Notes under the pieces: model-generated
Told to the model about the DNA's origin: nothing
Databases searched by the model: none
What the model saw: only the letters and a program-made list of their open reading frames with translations
In this document: in pieces, positions 10,251-20,860 of the stretch
Numbering within the stretch: position 1 is the first letter of the stretch
How the letters are laid out: every line of letters starts with the position of its first letter
Assembly (NCBI GenBank): GCA_002842285.1
Contig: PHCJ01000007.1
Location: 15,465 to 79,464 of the forward strand
DNA length: 64,000 bases
Source of the DNA: Betaproteobacteria bacterium HGW-Betaproteobacteria-22
Lineage (GTDB): Bacteria; Pseudomonadota; Gammaproteobacteria; Burkholderiales; Methylophilaceae
Direction of reading: 5' to 3'
Position numbers and translations under genes: made by a program

Positions 10251-10333
10251 GGAGCCCGGATGGCAGCGAGCCGGAATGGGAAAGTTGGCATTCAATTCAA
10301 GCAGATGCGTAATTGACCAGTGACAAATCTGGC

Positions 10334-13150
10334 CTAAATCATGGTCTTTAGGTATCTTGCTGTGTAGCTGATGGTGCTGTCAGCTACATGCTCGGGTGTG
10401 CCCTCGGCAATAATGGTGCCGCCACCGTCACCGCCTTCCGGCCCCATGTCTACAATCCAGTCTGCCGTTTTGATGACATCAAGGTTATGTTCAATAATCA
10501 CGATAGTGTTGCCTGCGTCACGCAGGCGGTGTATCACATCCAGCAGTAACTGAATGTCGGCAAAATGCAGGCCCGTGGTGGGTTCATCCAGAATATAAAG
10601 CGTGCGGCCTGTGTCGCGCTTGCTGAGTTCCAGTGCTAATTTAACGCGCTGCGCTTCACCACCAGACAAAGTGGTGGCGCTTTGTCCTAAGGTAATATAA
10701 CCCAGACCAACATCCAGCAATGTTTGCAGTTTACGGGCAATGACAGGTTGTGCGCTAAAGAATGCATGCGCCTGTTCTACAGTCATGGCCAGAATTTCAT
10801 GGATATTTTTACCTTTAAACTGAATCTCCAGTGTCTCACGGTTGTAACGGTGGCCTTTGCACACGTCGCAGGGTACGTACACGTCCGGTAAAAAGTGCAT
10901 TTCTACGCGGATAACACCATCTCCTTGACAAGCCTCGCAGCGGCCACCTTTTACATTGAATGAATAGCGGCCGGGGCCATAGCCGCGCGCGCGGCTCTCA
11001 GGTACCCCTGCAAACAAATCACGTATCGGTGTAAATAACCCTGTGTAAGTGGCTGGATTAGAGCGAGGGGTGCGTCCAATCGGGCTTTGATCGACATCGA
11101 CGACTTTGTCAAAAAATTCCAGACCTGTAATTTCACGATACGGTGCAGGTTCAGTGCTGCTGCCATAAAGGTGTTTAGCAACAATGCGATAGAGCGTATC
11201 GTTGACAAGCGTGGATTTGCCACTGCCTGAAACACCAGTAACACAGGTGAGTAATCCCGCCGGAATTTTAAGCGTGACATCTTTGAGATTGTTGCCGGTA
11301 GCATGGCTTAGGGTAAGCCAGCGTTCAGGATCAGGGGCGGTGCGTTTTTTATTATAGCTAATCTGGCGTTTGCCACTCAGGTATTCACCGGTAAGTGACT
11401 GGGTATTGGCCTTAATGGCCTCAGGAGTGCCTTCAGCCACGATGCGGCCGCCATGCTCTCCGGCACCCGGGCCAATGTCCACTACGTAGTCGGCGGCCAT
11501 GATGGCGTCCTGATCGTGCTCAACCACAATCACGCTGTTGCCAATGTCGCGCAGGCGTTTGAGCGTATCCAGCAAGCGGTCATTATCGCGCTGATGCAGG
11601 CCAATAGAAGGTTCGTCCAGCACGTACATCACGCCGGTTAAGCCGCTACCGATTTGCGAAGCAAGTCTGATTCGCTGCGCCTCGCCACCTGATAGGGTTT
11701 CGGCAGAGCGCGACAGCGAGAGGTATTCCAGCCCTACGTTGGTTAAGAATTTCAGGCGGCTGCTGATCTCTTTGACTATCTTGTCCGCGATGGCGAGTTT
11801 TGCGCCAGTCAAAACCAGTGTTTCAAAGAAAGTGAGCGCTAACTTTAATGGCACATCACATACTTCATGGATGTTTCTATTGCCCACTTTTACATGGCGA
11901 GCCTCTTTGCGTAGACGGGTGCCCGCACAATCTGGGCAGCTTTGCGTGTTCAGGTATTTTGCCAGCTCTTCACGTACGGTTTGCGAGTCTGTTTCATGGT
12001 AGCGTCGTTGCAGGTTGTTGAGTATGCCTTCGAAGCTATGTGTTTTCTGGTAAAAAAGGCCACGCTCGTTAATGTATTTGAAGGCAATTTCTTCTTTACC
12101 GCTGCCGTTAAGCAATATTTTTTGAATATATTCCGGCAGCTTTTCAAATGCGGTATCGAGGTCGAAGTTGTAATGCGCGGCAAGACTGGCCAGCATTTGG
12201 AAATAAAATTGATTGCGCCTGTCCCAGCCTTTGATAGCGCCCGCAGCGAGTGATAAGTGTGGAAAGGCCACCACGCGTTTAGGGTCAAAAAAGTTAATGT
12301 TACCCAAGCCGTCACAGGTGGGGCAAGCACCCATTGGGTTGTTGAATGAGAACAGGCGCGGCTCTAATTCTGCAAGTGAGTAATCACACACCGGGCAGGA
12401 GAATTTGGCTGAGAATAAATGCGCCTTATCGGTATCCATTTCTAGCGCAATTGCCTTGCCCTCAGCAAGACGAAGAGCGGTTTCAAAAGACTCCGCTATG
12501 CGCTGCTTCATATCGGGTTTCACCTTGATGCGATCAACCACAACATCAATATTATGTTTGGTGGTTTTAGCCAGTTGCGGCAGTGCATCGACTTCATAAA
12601 TCTTGCCATCTATCCGCAACCTCACAAAGCCCTGTGCCTTGAGTTCTTCAAACAAGTCAACCTGTTCACCTTTGCGGTTTGATACGACCGGTGCCAGTAT
12701 CATGAGTTTGGTGTCTTCGGGCAGGGCTAACACGCTGTCTACCATTTGGCTCACCGTTTGCGCTTCCAGCTTGATCGCGTGCTCAGGGCATTCCGGGTCG
12801 CCGGCGCGTGCGAACAGCAGACGTAAATAATCGTGAATTTCAGTTACTGTGCCAACGGTGGAGCGCGGGTTGTGCGAGGTGGATTTTTGCTCTATCGAAA
12901 TGGCGGGGGATAAGCCCTCAATCAGGTCTACATCGGGTTTGTCCATGCGCGCTAAAAACTGGCGCGCGTAGGCAGACAGCGACTCTACGTAGCGGCGTTG
13001 GCCTTCTGCGTACAGTGTGTCAAAAGCGAGTGAGGATTTCCCCGAGCCTGATAACCCTGTAATCACCACCAGCTTGTTGCGTGGGATGTCGAGTGATATG
13101 TTTTTTAAATTGTGCGTGCGTGCGCCACGTATACGAATTAAATCCATCAT
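10334..13150 (-). CDS. uvrA: Excinuclease ABC subunit A
   Basis: 938 residues, the normal UvrA length. There are two ABC modules: Walker [20 protein letters not shown] near residue 31 and [18 protein letters not shown] near 640, with signatures [12 protein letters not shown] and [12 protein letters not shown]. Zinc-finger cysteine pairs are visible as CPVC...CPTC, CPDC and CEAC...CDVC. It scans DNA for bulky damage with UvrB in nucleotide excision repair. It is divergent from the MFS gene at 13218 with a 67-base gap, in which I saw no convincing LexA box. The start can be the ATG at 13150 or 13147. Confidence 0.98.
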   Translation of the reverse strand: MMDLIRIRGARTHNLKNISLDIPRNKLVVITGLSGSGKSSLAFDTLYAEGQRRYVESLSAYARQFLARMDKPDVDLIEGLSPAISIEQKSTSHNPRSTVGTVTEIHDYLRLLFARAGDPECPEHAIKLEAQTVSQMVDSVLALPEDTKLMILAPVVSNRKGEQVDLFEELKAQGFVRLRIDGKIYEVDALPQLAKTTKHNIDVVVDRIKVKPDMKQRIAESFETALRLAEGKAIALEMDTDKAHLFSAKFSCPVCDYSLAELEPRLFSFNNPMGACPTCDGLGNINFFDPKRVVAFPHLSLAAGAIKGWDRRNQFYFQMLASLAAHYNFDLDTAFEKLPEYIQKILLNGSGKEEIAFKYINERGLFYQKTHSFEGILNNLQRRYHETDSQTVREELAKYLNTQSCPDCAGTRLRKEARHVKVGNRNIHEVCDVPLKLALTFFETLVLTGAKLAIADKIVKEISSRLKFLTNVGLEYLSLSRSAETLSGGEAQRIRLASQIGSGLTGVMYVLDEPSIGLHQRDNDRLLDTLKRLRDIGNSVIVVEHDQDAIMAADYVVDIGPGAGEHGGRIVAEGTPEAIKANTQSLTGEYLSGKRQISYNKKRTAPDPERWLTLSHATGNNLKDVTLKIPAGLLTCVTGVSGSGKSTLVNDTLYRIVAKHLYGSSTEPAPYREITGLEFFDKVVDVDQSPIGRTPRSNPATYTGLFTPIRDLFAGVPESRARGYGPGRYSFNVKGGRCEACQGDGVIRVEMHFLPDVYVPCDVCKGHRYNRETLEIQFKGKNIHEILAMTVEQAHAFFSAQPVIARKLQTLLDVGLGYITLGQSATTLSGGEAQRVKLALELSKRDTGRTLYILDEPTTGLHFADIQLLLDVIHRLRDAGNTIVIIEHNLDVIKTADWIVDMGPEGGDGGGTIIAEGTPEHVADSTISYTARYLKTMI

Positions 13151-13217
13151 GCTTTTACTAATGTTTGGGCAACCTGCTAATATACCTACTTTTGCTAGAA
13201 TTAGTTAACTATTTTTT

Positions 13218-14657
13218 ATGCCTCAATTGCAACACCCAACAGCCACTGAAAACATAACGGTGGCAAAATTAGATTTGACCGAAAAAATGACACCGGTAGA
13301 GATGCGCGCTACGCTCAGTCTGGCCTCGATATATGGTCTACGCATGCTGGGCATGTTTTTGATTTTACCGATTTTTGCGATTTATGCATCTACCTTGCCT
13401 GACAAACCGAGTAGTTTGATGGTAGGTTTAGCGCTTGGCGCTTATGGGCTAACACAGGCTCTGTTGCAATTGCCTTTTGGTATGGCGTCCGATAAATATG
13501 GACGCAAACCGATGATTTATGCAGGGCTGGTGATTTTTGCCGCGGGAAGTTTCATTGCTGCGGTGGCTGGCAGTATAGAAGTCATTATCATCGGCCGTGC
13601 AGTACAAGGCGCGGGGGCAGTTTCTGCCGTGGTGTCAGCGCTGGTGGCTGATTTAACGCGAGATGAGCATAGAACACAGGCGATGGCGACGATAGGGGTG
13701 ACGATAGGCATTGCGTTTGCATTATCCCTGGTGGGTGGGCCGATATTAAACCAGTGGATAGGTGTGCCGGGGATATTCGCTTTAACCGGTGTTTTAACCA
13801 TAGTTGCCATATTCGTAGTGAGGTTCGTGGTGCCCGACCCCGTGCATAGTCATTATCATTCTGACGCGAGTGCAGCACCTGCAAGGCTAAATGACGTGCT
13901 TGGAAACAGGCAATTGTTAAGATTGAATTATGGTATTTTTGCATTACATGCAGCACAAATGGCGATGTTTGTAGTGGTGCCGTTTGCTATAGTGAGCGCG
14001 AGTGGCATGCATGAAAATCAGCATTGGCAAATTTACCTGCCGGTGGTGCTGCTGTCTTTTGTGCTGATGGTGCCTGCAATTATTTATGCAGAGAAGCAGG
14101 CTAAAATGAAGCATGTATTCGTGGCTGCAATTTTACTCATGCTGGTGGCGCAGTTGATGTTTTCAGGCATGATTCATTTTTTCTGGGGTATTGTGGCGGC
14201 ACTGACGGTTTATTTTGTGGCTTTTAATATATTAGAAGCAACGCTACCCTCATTAATTAGTAAAATAGCCCCCGCGGCTGCCAAAGGGACAGCAATGGGC
14301 GTATATAATACATCGCAGTCCCTGGGTATTTTTGTGGGCGGAACGGCCGGGGGCTATCTGTCACATGCGCAAGGTTTAGCCAGTGTATTTATATTTTGTG
14401 GCGTGATGATGTTTTTATGGCTGCTATTGGCAATTACCATGCAGGCGCCTATGGCCGTGCGTACAAAAATGTACAGCATTGATCAGCCATCGGGCGAGAT
14501 GAGTGAAGATGCTGCAAAATTACTCAGAAGCGAGCTTGTTAAATTGGCCGGTGTGGTTGAGGCGGCTGTACTGCCTCAGGAAAACACAGTAATCTTAAAG
14601 GTGGATAAATCGTATGATTGGGATGATGCCCAAGTGTATAAATTATTGAGGGGGTAA
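13218..14657 (+). CDS. MFS transporter, YajR-like with C-terminal ferredoxin-like domain
   Basis: 479 residues with 12 predicted membrane helices from about 35 to 415. The MFS motif A is [13 protein letters not shown] in the loop after TM2. The last 60 residues, after TM12, form a soluble domain with [15 protein letters not shown] and NTVILKVD, resembling the YAM domain of E. coli YajR. The proton-linked substrate is unknown. The ATG at 13218 has no clear ribosome site; the in-frame ATG at 13290 ([10 protein letters not shown]) would give 455 residues, close to E. coli YajR, and may be the true start. ssb begins 3 bases after its stop. Confidence 0.85.
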   Translation: MPQLQHPTATENITVAKLDLTEKMTPVEMRATLSLASIYGLRMLGMFLILPIFAIYASTLPDKPSSLMVGLALGAYGLTQALLQLPFGMASDKYGRKPMIYAGLVIFAAGSFIAAVAGSIEVIIIGRAVQGAGAVSAVVSALVADLTRDEHRTQAMATIGVTIGIAFALSLVGGPILNQWIGVPGIFALTGVLTIVAIFVVRFVVPDPVHSHYHSDASAAPARLNDVLGNRQLLRLNYGIFALHAAQMAMFVVVPFAIVSASGMHENQHWQIYLPVVLLSFVLMVPAIIYAEKQAKMKHVFVAAILLMLVAQLMFSGMIHFFWGIVAALTVYFVAFNILEATLPSLISKIAPAAAKGTAMGVYNTSQSLGIFVGGTAGGYLSHAQGLASVFIFCGVMMFLWLLLAITMQAPMAVRTKMYSIDQPSGEMSEDAAKLLRSELVKLAGVVEAAVLPQENTVILKVDKSYDWDDAQVYKLLRG

Positions 14658-14659
14658 GT

Positions 14660-15151
14660 ATGGCATCAGTAAATAAAGTGATTTTAGTTGGAAATTTAGG
14701 TCGTGATCCAGAAGTGCGCTATATGCCGAATGGTGAGGCGGTTGCAAACTTTGCAATCGCAACGACAGAAAACTGGAAGGATAAATCTGGCGCTAAGCAG
14801 GAAAAAACGGAATGGCATAATATTGTCATGTATCGTCGACTTGCTGAAATTGCCGGCGAATACCTTAAAAAAGGCCGTCCTGTTTACATCGAGGGGCGTC
14901 TGCAGACCCGCAAATGGGAAAAAGACGGTGTGACGCGCTACACCACAGAAATTGTCGCGGATCAGATGCAAATGTTGGGCGGCCGCGACGGCGCATCTTC
15001 GAATACGAGTTATGATGGCGGCATGGATCAAAGTGATGGTGGTCAGGATTATCAGCAGGCACCTTCCGCGCAAAATAGACCCACACCTGCAGCAAAGCCT
15101 GCAACTACAGGATCCGGTTTTGATGACTTTGAGGATGATATACCTTTCTAG
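14660..15151 (+). CDS. ssb: Single-stranded DNA-binding protein
   Basis: 163 residues. The OB fold occupies residues 1-110, opening [24 protein letters not shown], with the conserved [22 protein letters not shown] Gly/Gln/Pro-rich disordered linker follows, then the acidic C-terminal tip DDFEDDIPF, which recruits replication and repair partners. The ATG at 14660 has GAGGGGG upstream. It follows the MFS gene by 3 bases and ends at an intrinsic terminator. Confidence 0.97.
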   Translation: MASVNKVILVGNLGRDPEVRYMPNGEAVANFAIATTENWKDKSGAKQEKTEWHNIVMYRRLAEIAGEYLKKGRPVYIEGRLQTRKWEKDGVTRYTTEIVADQMQMLGGRDGASSNTSYDGGMDQSDGGQDYQQAPSAQNRPTPAAKPATTGSGFDDFEDDIPF

Positions 15152-15187
15152 CAAGCGGCTATCGCAGTATAATCAAACAATAGTTTA

Positions 15188-15218
15188 CAAAGCCCGGGAA
15201 TGCGGGCTTTGTTTTTTT
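15188..15218 (+). terminator. Intrinsic terminator after ssb
   Basis: CAAAGCCCG (15188-15196), loop GGAATG, CGGGCTTTG (15203-15211), then a run of seven T. It is a 9-base-pair GC-rich hairpin. Confidence 0.92.
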
Positions 15219-15279
15219 GCGTTTAACCCAGATAGTAAGGGCGTCGCGAGAGTAAGTGTGTTTCAGTTAGAATAGTCAG

Positions 15280-16374
15280 ATGAGTCCAATTCATAAAATC
15301 ATTACTGATGATGTACGCATCATTGAGATCAAAGAGTTAACGCTGCCCTCAGCGTTGCTGGATAAGCTCGAGCCTAGCAAAGCAACAACAGATCGCATTG
15401 TGCAAACGCGTGCAGATATTCATCGTATTTTACATAGCGCGAATGACCGTTTGTTGGTGGTGATCGGTCCGTGCTCCATCCATGATTATGTCGCTGGCAT
15501 CGAGTATGCGCGGCGTTTGTTTGGTCAGTGTCAAAAATATAGTAACGAGCTGCTAATCGTGATGCGTGTGTATTTTGAGAAACCCCGCACCACAGTTGGA
15601 TGGAAGGGTTTGATTAATGATCCTCACCTGGATGGCAGCTTTGACATCAACGCAGGGTTGGAGCTGGCGCGTCGCTTTCTGTTAGAGGTGAACGAAATAG
15701 GCGTGCCAGCTGCAACGGAGTTTCTAGATACGATTACGCCGCAGTACACTGCCGACTTGGTGAGCTGGGGCGCAATCGGCGCACGCACAACAGAGTCGCA
15801 GATTCATCGGGAGCTGGCGTCAGGTTTGTCTTGCCCGGTCGGTTTTAAAAATGGCACGGATGGGAATATACGTATTGCAGTGGATGCGATTAAAGCGGCA
15901 GCCAGTCCGCATCACTTTTTGTCCGTGACAAAAGAAGGCCGTTCAGCAATTATTTCAACGACAGGCAATGAAGACTGTCACGTGATATTGCGCGGCGGAA
16001 AGACCCCGAATTACGACGCGGCAAGTGTTGATGCCGCGGCCAATGAGTTGGCACAATCAGGCTTGAATGCAAAGGTAATGATTGATTGTTCACACGCTAA
16101 CAGCCAGCGCCAGTATCAACAGCAGATGCAGGTGGCGGCAGAGGTGGCAGCACAGCTGCGTGAAGGGGATGATCGCATCATGGGTTTGATGATTGAGTCG
16201 CATTTGAATGCTGGTCGACAGGATCATAGCCTAGGCTGTTCATTGGAATATGGCAAGTCAATTACCGATGCTTGCCTAGGGTGGGACGACACGCTGGCAA
16301 TGCTTGAAATGCTGGCAGAAAGCGTTCAGGCGCGGCGCTTTAAGAATCAACAGGACGACGACACCTCGGAGTAG
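15280..16374 (+). CDS. aroG: 3-deoxy-7-phosphoheptulonate synthase (DAHP synthase, class I)
   Basis: 364 residues, class I (AroF/G/H) length. It joins phosphoenolpyruvate and erythrose 4-phosphate in the first step of the shikimate pathway. Motifs include the metal/PEP site VVIGPCSIHD, MRVYFEKPRTTVGWKG, GARTTESQIHRELASG, SCPVGFKNGTDG and DCSHANSQRQ. Which amino acid inhibits it cannot be read from the sequence, so the symbol is by family. It stands alone downstream of the ssb terminator. The 212-base gap after it shows no gene. Confidence 0.95.
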   Translation: MSPIHKIITDDVRIIEIKELTLPSALLDKLEPSKATTDRIVQTRADIHRILHSANDRLLVVIGPCSIHDYVAGIEYARRLFGQCQKYSNELLIVMRVYFEKPRTTVGWKGLINDPHLDGSFDINAGLELARRFLLEVNEIGVPAATEFLDTITPQYTADLVSWGAIGARTTESQIHRELASGLSCPVGFKNGTDGNIRIAVDAIKAAASPHHFLSVTKEGRSAIISTTGNEDCHVILRGGKTPNYDAASVDAAANELAQSGLNAKVMIDCSHANSQRQYQQQMQVAAEVAAQLREGDDRIMGLMIESHLNAGRQDHSLGCSLEYGKSITDACLGWDDTLAMLEMLAESVQARRFKNQQDDDTSE

Positions 16375-16586
16375 GTGCGTAAGCCCTGTGCGAAATAGTG
16401 CACTCTGAAATTGCGCTTAATGTTTAGCGTGATCTGTTTGTTTCCCGGAGTTTGTTTTTTTACATGAGCCAATTTGCGAACAGTCGGTATGTGTGTGGTT
16501 GGTAGGTATTGGATTGACGCGTTTAATGCTTTGGTGGATTTGAGATATAATCGCGGGCTATTTAACGTATTGCAGGGGGTGTTTAA

Positions 16587-16856
16587 ATGCCTATTTACGA
16601 TTATCAATGTAGTCGTTGCGGTCACAAGGCTGAGGTGATGCGCAAGATAAATGCTGCCGGTCTGGAAACCTGTCCTGAATGCGGTCAGGAAACTTTTACA
16701 AAGCAAGTGTCGGCGCCTAGCTTTCAACTCACGGGCGGTGGCTGGTATGCGACTGATTTTAAAGGCGATAAAAAAGCGCATACAACAAAAGCTGAAACTG
16801 CTGCTGAGCCAGGTGCAGCATCTGCGGGATGTGGGGCAGGTTGTGCCTGCCACTAG
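16587..16856 (+). CDS. FmdB-family zinc-ribbon regulatory protein
   Basis: 89 residues. It opens MPIYDYQCSRCGHKAEV with a second pair CPECG, giving the FmdB CxxC-x19-CxxC zinc ribbon. The tail is Ala/Thr-rich and ends in a Cys-rich GCGAGCACH. GGGGG precedes the start by about 8 bases. The family is named for a putative regulator of formamidase; the real role is uncertain. It sits 30 bases upstream of the DUF502 gene and close to aspS, an arrangement common in betaproteobacteria. Confidence 0.9.
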   Translation: MPIYDYQCSRCGHKAEVMRKINAAGLETCPECGQETFTKQVSAPSFQLTGGGWYATDFKGDKKAHTTKAETAAEPGAASAGCGAGCACH

Positions 16857-16885
16857 GTGCGAATACTAGGCATAATACAGAATTA

Positions 16886-17512
16886 ATGAAAAAATATTTT
16901 ATTACAGGTCTGCTGGTGCTGGTGCCCTTGGTGATTACCATTTGGGTGCTCAAGTCCTTGATTGGCGCTATGGATCAAAGCCTGCTTTTGCTGCCGGAGG
17001 CGTGGCACCCACATACACTGTTAGGGTATGACATCCCCGGCGTGGGTGCTGTATTAACGTTGCTGATTGTTTTTACAACAGGGCTCATTGCAACAAATTT
17101 TTTGGGGATGCAGATTATCCTGCTGTGGGAAAAGCTACTCAATCGTCTACCTGTGGTGAAATCTATTTATTCCAGTGTTAAGCAGGTATCTGATACGGTC
17201 TTTTCCGATTCTGGTCATGCTTTTCGTCAGGCGGTGCTGATGCAGTTCCCTCGTCAGGGTGTGTGGACAATCGCCTTTTTGACAGGCACCCCGGCTGGCG
17301 ATGCAGCCAACCATCTGCAGGGGGATTATGTCAGCGTATATGTGCCAACCACCCCCAATCCAACCGGCGGTTATTTTTTAATGCTCCCCAAGACTGATGT
17401 GGTTGCGCTTGATATGAGCGTTGATGAAGCCCTGAAATATATTATATCCATGGGTGTGGTTGCGCCTGCGGATAAGATTCCTAAACTTTTAACTCAATAT
17501 CCAAATAATTAA
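16886..17512 (+). CDS. DUF502 family inner-membrane protein
   Basis: 208 residues from the ATG at 16886 (MKKYFITGLL). A longer frame from 16829 would overlap the zinc-ribbon gene. Two N-terminal membrane helices (about 4-25 and 50-75) precede a soluble domain with LPVVKSIYSSVKQVSDT and GYFLMLPKTDVVALDM, both typical of DUF502. The function is not established. aspS starts 3 bases downstream, so the two are likely co-transcribed. Confidence 0.92.
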   Translation: MKKYFITGLLVLVPLVITIWVLKSLIGAMDQSLLLLPEAWHPHTLLGYDIPGVGAVLTLLIVFTTGLIATNFLGMQIILLWEKLLNRLPVVKSIYSSVKQVSDTVFSDSGHAFRQAVLMQFPRQGVWTIAFLTGTPAGDAANHLQGDYVSVYVPTTPNPTGGYFLMLPKTDVVALDMSVDEALKYIISMGVVAPADKIPKLLTQYPNN

Positions 17513-17515
17513 ATT

Positions 17516-19303
17516 ATGATGCGTACACACTATTGCGGACATTTAAACCGCGAACATATTGGTCAAACTGTAACGTTATGTGGTTGGGCGCATCGTCGCC
17601 GTGACCATGGCGGTGTGATTTTTATTGATTTGCGCGACCGTGAAGGTCTGGCGCAAATTGTGATTGACCCCGATACCCAGGCCGCCTTTGCGCTAGCAGA
17701 AACCGTGCGCAGTGAGTTTGTATTGAAGGTTGTGTGTAAAGTGCGTCCCCGCCCGGAGGGCACTGTTAACCCTAATCTACCTACGGGCGAGGTGGAAATG
17801 CTGGCAACGGAGATCGAGGTGCTGAACCCGTCACTCACGCCGCCATTTATGTTAGATGATGAACACCTCACAGAAACCGTGCGTTTAGAGCATCGTTATA
17901 TTGACTTGCGCCGCCCGGCGATGCAGAAGAATCTGATGCTGCGCTACAAGGTAGCTAAAAATCTGCGCGATTATTTAGATGAAAACGGCTTTATCGAAGT
18001 GGAAACGCCAATGTTGACACGCTCAACCCCGGAAGGCGCGCGTGACTATCTGGTGCCTAGCCGTGTGCATCATGGTCAGTTCTTTGCATTGCCGCAATCA
18101 CCGCAGTTGTTCAAACAATTGCTAATGGTTTCAGGTTTTGACCGCTATTTCCAGATCACCAAATGTTTCCGCGATGAAGATTTGCGTGCGGACCGTCAGC
18201 CGGAATTTACGCAGGTGGATATTGAAACCTCGTTCATGGAAGAAAACGACATCATGGATCTGGTGGAAGAGATGATTCGCCAGATGCTGAAAAAAGTGCA
18301 GAACGTGGACTTGCCCGCGCAATTCCCGCGCATGTCATTCGCGGAGGCCATGAGCCGTTACGGTTCAGATAAACCCGATATGCGCGTAACGCTGGAAATC
18401 ACCGAGCTTTCAGATGTGATGAAAGATGTGGATTTTAAAGTGTTTGCAGGTGCTGCCAATTTGGCAGGTGGCCGTGTGGCTGCGTTGCGCGTGCCGAATG
18501 GTGCTGCAATCAGCCGTTCAGAAATTGATGCTTACACAGAGTTCGTCAAAATTTACGGCGCAAAAGGTTTGGCATACATCAAAATTAATGACATCACCAA
18601 ATTGAATGAAGAGGGTCTGCAAAGCCCGATCGTCAAGAACATTCACACGGCTGCATTGCAGGCAATCATTGATCGCACCGGTGCGCAAAATGGTGACATC
18701 GTGTTCTTTGGTGCCGATAAGACCAAAGTGGTCAACGAAGCACTGGGGGCATTGCGCCTTAAAGTTGGCCATGACAAAGGTCATGTGGATGGTCGTGCAT
18801 GGGCGCCACTATGGGTGGTGGATTTCCCGATGTTCGAACATGACGAAGAGGCTGATCGTTGGGTTGCGTTGCACCATCCGTTCACGGCACCCAAAGACGG
18901 CCATGAAGACATGCTGGTGACCAATCCCGGTGCTTGTTTATCTAAAGCCTATGATATGGTGTTGAACGGCTGGGAAGTGGGTGGCGGTTCAGTACGTATC
19001 CACAAACAAGACGTGCAATCTAAAGTGTTCGATGCGCTGAAAATTGCACCTGAAGAAGCGCAGGAAAAGTTCGGCTTCCTGCTGGATGCGCTGCAATACG
19101 GCGCGCCTCCGCACGGTGGTTTGGCATTCGGTCTGGATCGCTTGGTCACATTGATGACAGGCGCTGAATCGATTCGTGACGTGATTGCCTTCCCTAAAAC
19201 CCAACGTGCACAATGTTTGATGACGAATGCACCGAATGAGGTGGATGAGAAGCAGTTACGGGAGTTACATATACGCGTCCGTTCGCAAAATCCGGCTGCG
19301 TAA
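17516..19303 (+). CDS. aspS: Aspartyl-tRNA synthetase
   Basis: 595 residues, bacterial-type AspRS. An N-terminal OB anticodon-binding domain (to about 110, [20 protein letters not shown]) is followed by the class II catalytic core. Motif 2 is [18 protein letters not shown], the GAD insertion domain lies at about 290-420, and motif 3 is [15 protein letters not shown]. Whether it also charges tRNA-Asn cannot be decided here. Its stop codon lies inside the left arm of the palindrome at 19302-19402. Confidence 0.98.
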   Translation: MMRTHYCGHLNREHIGQTVTLCGWAHRRRDHGGVIFIDLRDREGLAQIVIDPDTQAAFALAETVRSEFVLKVVCKVRPRPEGTVNPNLPTGEVEMLATEIEVLNPSLTPPFMLDDEHLTETVRLEHRYIDLRRPAMQKNLMLRYKVAKNLRDYLDENGFIEVETPMLTRSTPEGARDYLVPSRVHHGQFFALPQSPQLFKQLLMVSGFDRYFQITKCFRDEDLRADRQPEFTQVDIETSFMEENDIMDLVEEMIRQMLKKVQNVDLPAQFPRMSFAEAMSRYGSDKPDMRVTLEITELSDVMKDVDFKVFAGAANLAGGRVAALRVPNGAAISRSEIDAYTEFVKIYGAKGLAYIKINDITKLNEEGLQSPIVKNIHTAALQAIIDRTGAQNGDIVFFGADKTKVVNEALGALRLKVGHDKGHVDGRAWAPLWVVDFPMFEHDEEADRWVALHHPFTAPKDGHEDMLVTNPGACLSKAYDMVLNGWEVGGGSVRIHKQDVQSKVFDALKIAPEEAQEKFGFLLDALQYGAPPHGGLAFGLDRLVTLMTGAESIRDVIAFPKTQRAQCLMTNAPNEVDEKQLRELHIRVRSQNPAA

Positions 19304-19402
19304 AATGCACTCGCTTGCGCTGACGTTGTTGCAAGCTCTTGCCGTACGTATTTGTACTGTCTGCGAGCTTGCGTCTAGTCAGCGCGGCGCGAATTGCATT
19401 TT
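19302..19402. repeat. Long imperfect palindrome between aspS and the Mrr-like gene
   Basis: The ends are AAAATGCA (19302-19309) and TGCATTTT (19395-19402). Inner matching segments include GCTGAC with GTCAGC and GCAAGCTC with GAGCTTGC around a small AT centre near 19355. The arms pair over most of about 48 bases with a few bulges. It overlaps the aspS stop and ends just before the ribosome site of the next gene. It could be a terminator, a REP-like mobile palindrome or an insertion scar. Confidence 0.75.
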
Positions 19403-19413
19403 AGGAGGTTAAG

Positions 19414-20334
19414 GTGGCGATTCCTGATTTCCAAACATTAATGTTACCAGTGCTTAATCATGTTTCTGATAAACAACCTAAAGCACTTAAAGATGTTGTG
19501 AATTCACTTTCCATACAATTCGCACTTACAGAAGAAGAGAAAAACGAATTATTACCAAGTGGTAGTGCATTTACATTTAATAATCGAGTAGCCTGGGCTG
19601 CTTCTTATCTTAAAAAAGCACTTTTGATTTCAAGACCTAAGCGTGGATATATTGAAATTACGGAAAGAGGCTTGAGCGTTTTAAAGGCTAATCCTCAGTC
19701 TGTTAACATGAAGTTTTTGGAGCAGTTTCCTGAGTATTTGGAGTTTAAGAACTCATCTTCAACTGATGTGCCAAACACTACATCAAATTCTAGCGAATCA
19801 ATTGTTAGCGAGCAAAACACACCAGAAGAGTTATTGGCTAATACTGCCAGAAATTTAGATGTTGCTTTAGCCTATGATTTGCTAGAAATTATCAAATCTA
19901 GCTCACCAAGTTTCTTTGAAAGATTAGTTGTTAAGTTGCTTTTGGCAATGGGCTATGGTGGCAGCAGGGTTGAGGCTGGTCGCGCAATAGGTCAAAGTGG
20001 CGACGGCGGTATTGATGGAATTATTGATGAGGATAAATTGGGTTTAGATTCGATTTACATCCAAGCCAAACGTTGGGAAGGTAGTGTTGGCAGTCCTGAA
20101 ATACAAAAATTTGTCGGTGCGTTGCAAGGTAATCGCGCTCACAAAGGTGTTTTTATAACGACTTCTGATTTTACTAAAGCTGCGCAAGAGTATGTAAAAA
20201 CAATACAAAACAAGGTTGTACTTATAAATGGAATGGCGTTGGCAAAATTAATGATCGAGAACGATGTAGGTGTATCTACTGTGTCTACTTACAAAGTTAA
20301 AAAGATTGATTCTGACTATTTTGTGGATGAATAA
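19414..20334 (+). CDS. mrr: Mrr-type restriction endonuclease (type IV-like)
   Basis: 306 residues. Residues 1-95 form an Mrr_N winged helix, with the typical LMLPVLNHVSDKQPKALKDVV and FNNRVAWAASYLKKA. After a Ser/Thr-rich linker, the C-terminal Mrr_cat domain has FFERLVVKLLLAMGYGG and the nuclease residues D in GDGGIDGII and QAK in IYIQAKRW. The start is GTG at 19414 with a perfect AGGAGGT upstream. Mrr enzymes cut DNA carrying foreign methylation. The gene is clearly richer in A/T than aspS and the VOC gene beside it, and has no methylase partner, which suggests horizontal gain. Confidence 0.9.
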   Translation: MAIPDFQTLMLPVLNHVSDKQPKALKDVVNSLSIQFALTEEEKNELLPSGSAFTFNNRVAWAASYLKKALLISRPKRGYIEITERGLSVLKANPQSVNMKFLEQFPEYLEFKNSSSTDVPNTTSNSSESIVSEQNTPEELLANTARNLDVALAYDLLEIIKSSSPSFFERLVVKLLLAMGYGGSRVEAGRAIGQSGDGGIDGIIDEDKLGLDSIYIQAKRWEGSVGSPEIQKFVGALQGNRAHKGVFITTSDFTKAAQEYVKTIQNKVVLINGMALAKLMIENDVGVSTVSTYKVKKIDSDYFVDE

Positions 20335-20337
20335 CTA

Positions 20338-20733
20338 ATGCCAGTCACCCAGCTAAACCATGTCAACCTGCGCACGCCTTATGAGACGATGCTCAAGCTT
20401 AAAGACTTCTACTGCGATGTGGTCGGTTTAAAACTAGGACCGCGTGAAGGCTTTACCAGCCGCGGTTTCTGGCTTTATATCGGCGATAGGCATGTGCTGC
20501 ATTTGGCTGAATATCGCGGTGAGGGCGAGCCGCTGACCAACGTGCTGACGACCATAGACCATATCTCATTCACCTGTACCGATATGCCAGCGATGGAAGC
20601 GCATCTAAAAGCACACAATGTTGAGTATTCGATTCGTGATTTGCCAGTGTTGAATGTCAGGCAGATTAACTTCAAAGACCCGGTAGGTAACGGGGTGGAG
20701 TTGTTTTTTTATATGACGAACGAACAAGTGTGA
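20338..20733 (+). CDS. VOC-family (glyoxalase/dioxygenase-like) protein
   Basis: 131 residues forming one vicinal-oxygen-chelate module of paired beta-alpha-beta-beta-beta units. It opens TQLNHVNLRT, with a first metal-ligand-type histidine, and later shows TIDHISFTC and DPVGNGVELFFY with a candidate glutamate ligand. The substrate is unknown; families of this size include fosfomycin-resistance-like proteins, lyases and dioxygenases. It starts 3 bases after the Mrr gene but has base composition like the core genes, so the closeness may be incidental. Confidence 0.85.
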   Translation: MPVTQLNHVNLRTPYETMLKLKDFYCDVVGLKLGPREGFTSRGFWLYIGDRHVLHLAEYRGEGEPLTNVLTTIDHISFTCTDMPAMEAHLKAHNVEYSIRDLPVLNVRQINFKDPVGNGVELFFYMTNEQV

Positions 20734-20860
20734 TGCTAGTCACATACATGTATCTGAATAAAACTAGAATGATATCTCGTAGTCAAAAATCTAATAAATA
20801 TTGTTAACTGCTACTGATGTGCCATTCACAGCTGGCAGTATTTAAAACCTGGAGATAGAG

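Noticed and set aside
13151-13217. Possible LexA box between uvrA and the MFS gene
   Set aside because: No CTGT-N8-ACAG or near match could be found; only a weak half-site is visible.
19414-20733. Mrr gene and VOC gene as a toxin-antitoxin or two-gene defence module
   Set aside because: They are three bases apart, but the VOC gene has core-like composition and a common fold with no known defence link; position alone is not enough.
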